Below, piece after piece: positions 62,124 to 64,000 of a stretch of 64,000 bases of DNA. The stretch lies in assembly GCA_040388785.1 (NCBI GenBank), contig JAZKBD010000009.1, positions 1-64,000 on the forward strand, written 5' to 3'. The DNA is from 66-474 sp040388785 (lineage in GTDB: Bacteria > Pseudomonadota > Gammaproteobacteria > Xanthomonadales > Rhodanobacteraceae). Position numbers and translations under genes: made by a program. The number at the start of each line of letters is the position of its first letter. Positions within the stretch are counted from its first letter, which is position 1. The notes beneath the pieces are model-generated. The model was given only the letters and a program-made list of their open reading frames with translations, had not been told where the DNA came from and did no database searches.

Positions 62124-63305
62124 ATGAACAGACACGCCGATGCCGAGCGTGGCAGCTTGCTCGCGCGCACCGCCACGATTGCCGGCGAAGTCGCAGCCAA
62201 GCACGCCGACGATGTCGACCGCGGCGCGCGGTTTCCATCCGAAACGTTCGCCGCGCTGCGCGACGCCCGGTTGCTTTCGGCTGCGGTACCGACGGCATTC
62301 GGCGGCCAGGGCGCGGGCATGCTGGAACTCGGCAACCAGTGCGCGGCGCTCGCGCAAGGCTGCAGCTCGTCAGGGATGGTGCTGGCCATGCACCACATCC
62401 AGGTGGCCTGCATCGCGCGGCACGGCGCGCACGCACCTTATTTTCAAAACTACCTGCGCGAAAACTTGGTCGAAAAGCAGGAATTGATCGCCTCGATTAC
62501 GTCGGAAAACGGCACCTTCGGCGATACCCGCTCCAGCATCTGCGCGGTGGAAGTGGATGGCGACACGATGAAGCTCGACAAGGACGCCACCACGGTGTCC
62601 TACGGCGCGCACGCCGACGCGCAACTGGTCACCTGCCGGCGCGCGGCCGACGCCGCGGCCAGCGATCAGGTGCTGGCGCTGTTCCCGAAAGGCTCCTACT
62701 CGCTGGAGCAGACCGGCACTTGGGACACGCTGGGGATGCGCGGCACCTGCAGCCCTGGCGCAAAGTTCTCGGGCCGCGGCAAGCCCGAACAGATCGTGCC
62801 GGGTTCGTTCGCCGATTCCTCGGCGCAGACGATGGTGCCGTACTCGCACATCCTGTGGTCGGCGCTGTGGACCGGCATCGCCACCGATGCACTCGGACGC
62901 GCGGCCACCTGCGTGCGCGGCGCGGCACGCCGCAAACCCGGCAGCGTGCCGCCGAATGCCGCGGATCTCGCGCGCGCCTACGTGGACCTGCAGACGATGC
63001 GCAACAACTGGCAGGCCTGCGCGACGGAATTCGACACGATGACCGCGGCCGACGATGCGGCCGCGCGCGAAACGCTGGGTTCGATGAACTGGGCGCTCAA
63101 GATGAACCAGTTGAAGATGGCCTGTTCGGAGACCGCGCCGCGCCTGTGCCACCAAGCGCTGCAGATCATCGGCATCCTGGGCTACAAGAACGATACGCCC
63201 TTCAGCGTTGGCCGCCATTATCGCGACGTGCTTTCCGCCGCGCTGATGGTTTCCAACGGCCGCATCGCGGGCAAGAGTGCGTCGATGCTGCTGGTGGTCA
63301 AGGAG
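62124..63305 (+). CDS. Acyl-CoA dehydrogenase-family flavoprotein (3' end in assembly gap)
   Basis: The visible 394 residues have the three-part acyl-CoA dehydrogenase layout: N-terminal helices ('FPSETFAALRDARLLSAAVP'), a middle strand domain and a C-terminal four-helix bundle with 'CHQALQIIGILGYKNDTPF'. The usual catalytic glutamate of the 'YEGTSEI' segment is missing; the aligned region reads 'AALMVSNGRIAGKSAS'. Together with the downstream aminoacyl-carrier ligase, this suggests a relative of the dehydrogenases that oxidise carrier-bound aminoacyl groups (PltE/RedW are precedents). The stop lies within or beyond the 10-N run. Confidence 0.83.
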
Positions 63306-63315
63306 NNNNNNNNNN
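63306..63315. other. Assembly gap (10 N)
   Basis: This gap conceals the end of the dehydrogenase gene and the start of the ligase gene. The flanks do not overlap. As both a stop and a start are absent from the flanks, the real distance is probably larger than ten bases. Confidence 0.85.
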
Positions 63316-63316
63316 C

Positions 63317-64000
63317 GCCTACGATGCCGGGAAGTTTTTTCGTGGCCTGGTCGATGCCGGCCTGATCGTCCCAGTTGGGGTGCCGGGGATCTTCGGTCGC
63401 AATCACGTGTTCGAGGACGTGCTGGATCGTTTCAACAGGCTGGTCACCGATCTGGCAAAAAACGACGGCGCCGAATATTTCGTGTATCCACCGGCGATCG
63501 ACCGCAAGGTACTGGAAAAGGTCGACTACATGGACAGCTTCCCCGACCTTGCCGGCACGGTCTTCAGCTTCAAGGGCAAGGAACTGACCGCGCGGCAACT
63601 CTCGGAAGCCATTCACAACGGTGAGAACTGGGAGCAGTACCAGAGCATGACCGACGTGGTGTTGAATCCCGCGGCGTGCTACCCGGTCTACCCCAGTTTC
63701 ACCGGCACCGTGCCACGGGAAGGCAAGCTGGTGACGATGTTCAACTGGGTGTTCCGCAACGAACCCTCGCAGGAACCCACGCGCATGCAGTCGTTCCGGG
63801 TGCGCGAGTTCGTGCGCTGCGGCACGCCGGATCAAGTGGTCGAATGGCGCGACATGTGGCTGCAGCGCGGCCTGCAGTTGCTGCAGTCGCTGCAGCTTCC
63901 GGCGAACGCTGAAGTTGCGTCGGACCCGTTCTTCGGCAAGGGCGGCAAGATGCTGGCCGCTTCGCAGCGCCAACAGAAACTGAAATTCGAGGTCACCGCG
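63317..64000 (+). CDS. Amino acid:[carrier protein] ligase (partial at both ends)
   Basis: The fragment (228 codons) belongs to the class II, seryl-tRNA-synthetase-like ligases that load an amino acid, typically glycine or alanine in characterised rhizobial members, onto a phosphopantetheine carrier protein and not tRNA. Visible blocks are 'GLIVPVGVPGIFGRNHVFED', 'VYPPAIDRKVLEK', zinc-site 'NPAACYPVYPSFTGTVP', class II motif 2 'VFRNEPSQEPTRMQSFRVRE', and 'SDPFFGKGGKMLAASQRQQ'. The start is lost in the N-run and the end runs off the window. The cognate carrier protein is not in the window, and is expected downstream. Confidence 0.9.

Overview
The window is GC-rich (clearly above 60 percent by eye) and densely coded. 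Gene content and order (recC-recB-recD followed by a long Lhr helicase, ubiA next to comF, bioB-bioF-bioH-bioC, and a Wza/Wzc-type exopolysaccharide locus) suggest a gammaproteobacterium of the Xanthomonadales (Rhodanobacter/Dyella-like). That assignment is inference; no rRNA or tRNA gene is present to test it. Four 10-N runs mark joins between contigs, so this is a draft or metagenome scaffold. At least one frameshift may be an assembly error.

1-10.8 kb: the end of recC, then recB, recD and lhr, all on + and overlapping or nearly touching (DNA break repair and a large helicase). A 147-bp pair of palindromes is inserted in frame inside lhr. 10.8-15.3 kb: an outer-membrane barrel protein, an NTF2-like small protein, a secreted HAF-repeat protein, and a MocR-type regulator that is frameshifted and lacks the PLP lysine. 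15.4-22.9 kb: two tandem M61 peptidases, a YfcG-like glutathione transferase, an APC permease, and ubiA on the other strand. 22.9-27.5 kb: comF divergent from bioB-bioF-bioH-bioC, with a probable BirA operator between them. 27.5-30.5 kb: a DUF72 protein, a secreted beta-propeller protein and an EamA transporter.

30.5-61 kb is one large exopolysaccharide region in two arms. The + arm (30.5-44.1 kb) encodes UDP-sugar dehydrogenase and epimerase, Wza-like exporter, Wzc-like chain-length protein, a degenerate tyrosine-kinase-like ATPase, an outer-membrane barrel, three GT4 and one GT2 glycosyltransferases, a Wzy-type polymerase and a polysaccharide deacetylase. A 36-bp palindrome with a CRP/Clp-like core lies before the Wza gene. 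The - arm (61.1 down to 51.0 kb, closed by a strong terminator) encodes GT2, GT4, a formyltransferase/beta-propeller fusion, a sulfotransferase, GalE and two paralogous secreted beta-helix proteins. Between the arms are two paralogous flippases, a YdcF-like protein and an A-T-TE nonribosomal peptide synthetase whose specificity residues read as glycine. No initiating phosphoglycosyltransferase and no exosortase is seen.

61.2-64 kb: a methyltransferase, an acyl-CoA dehydrogenase-like flavoprotein without the usual catalytic Glu, and a partial amino acid:[carrier protein] ligase. So two unrelated ways of loading an amino acid onto a carrier-protein thiol flank the glycan genes. The most interesting hypothesis here is that this surface polysaccharide is decorated with amino acid, formyl and sulfate groups.
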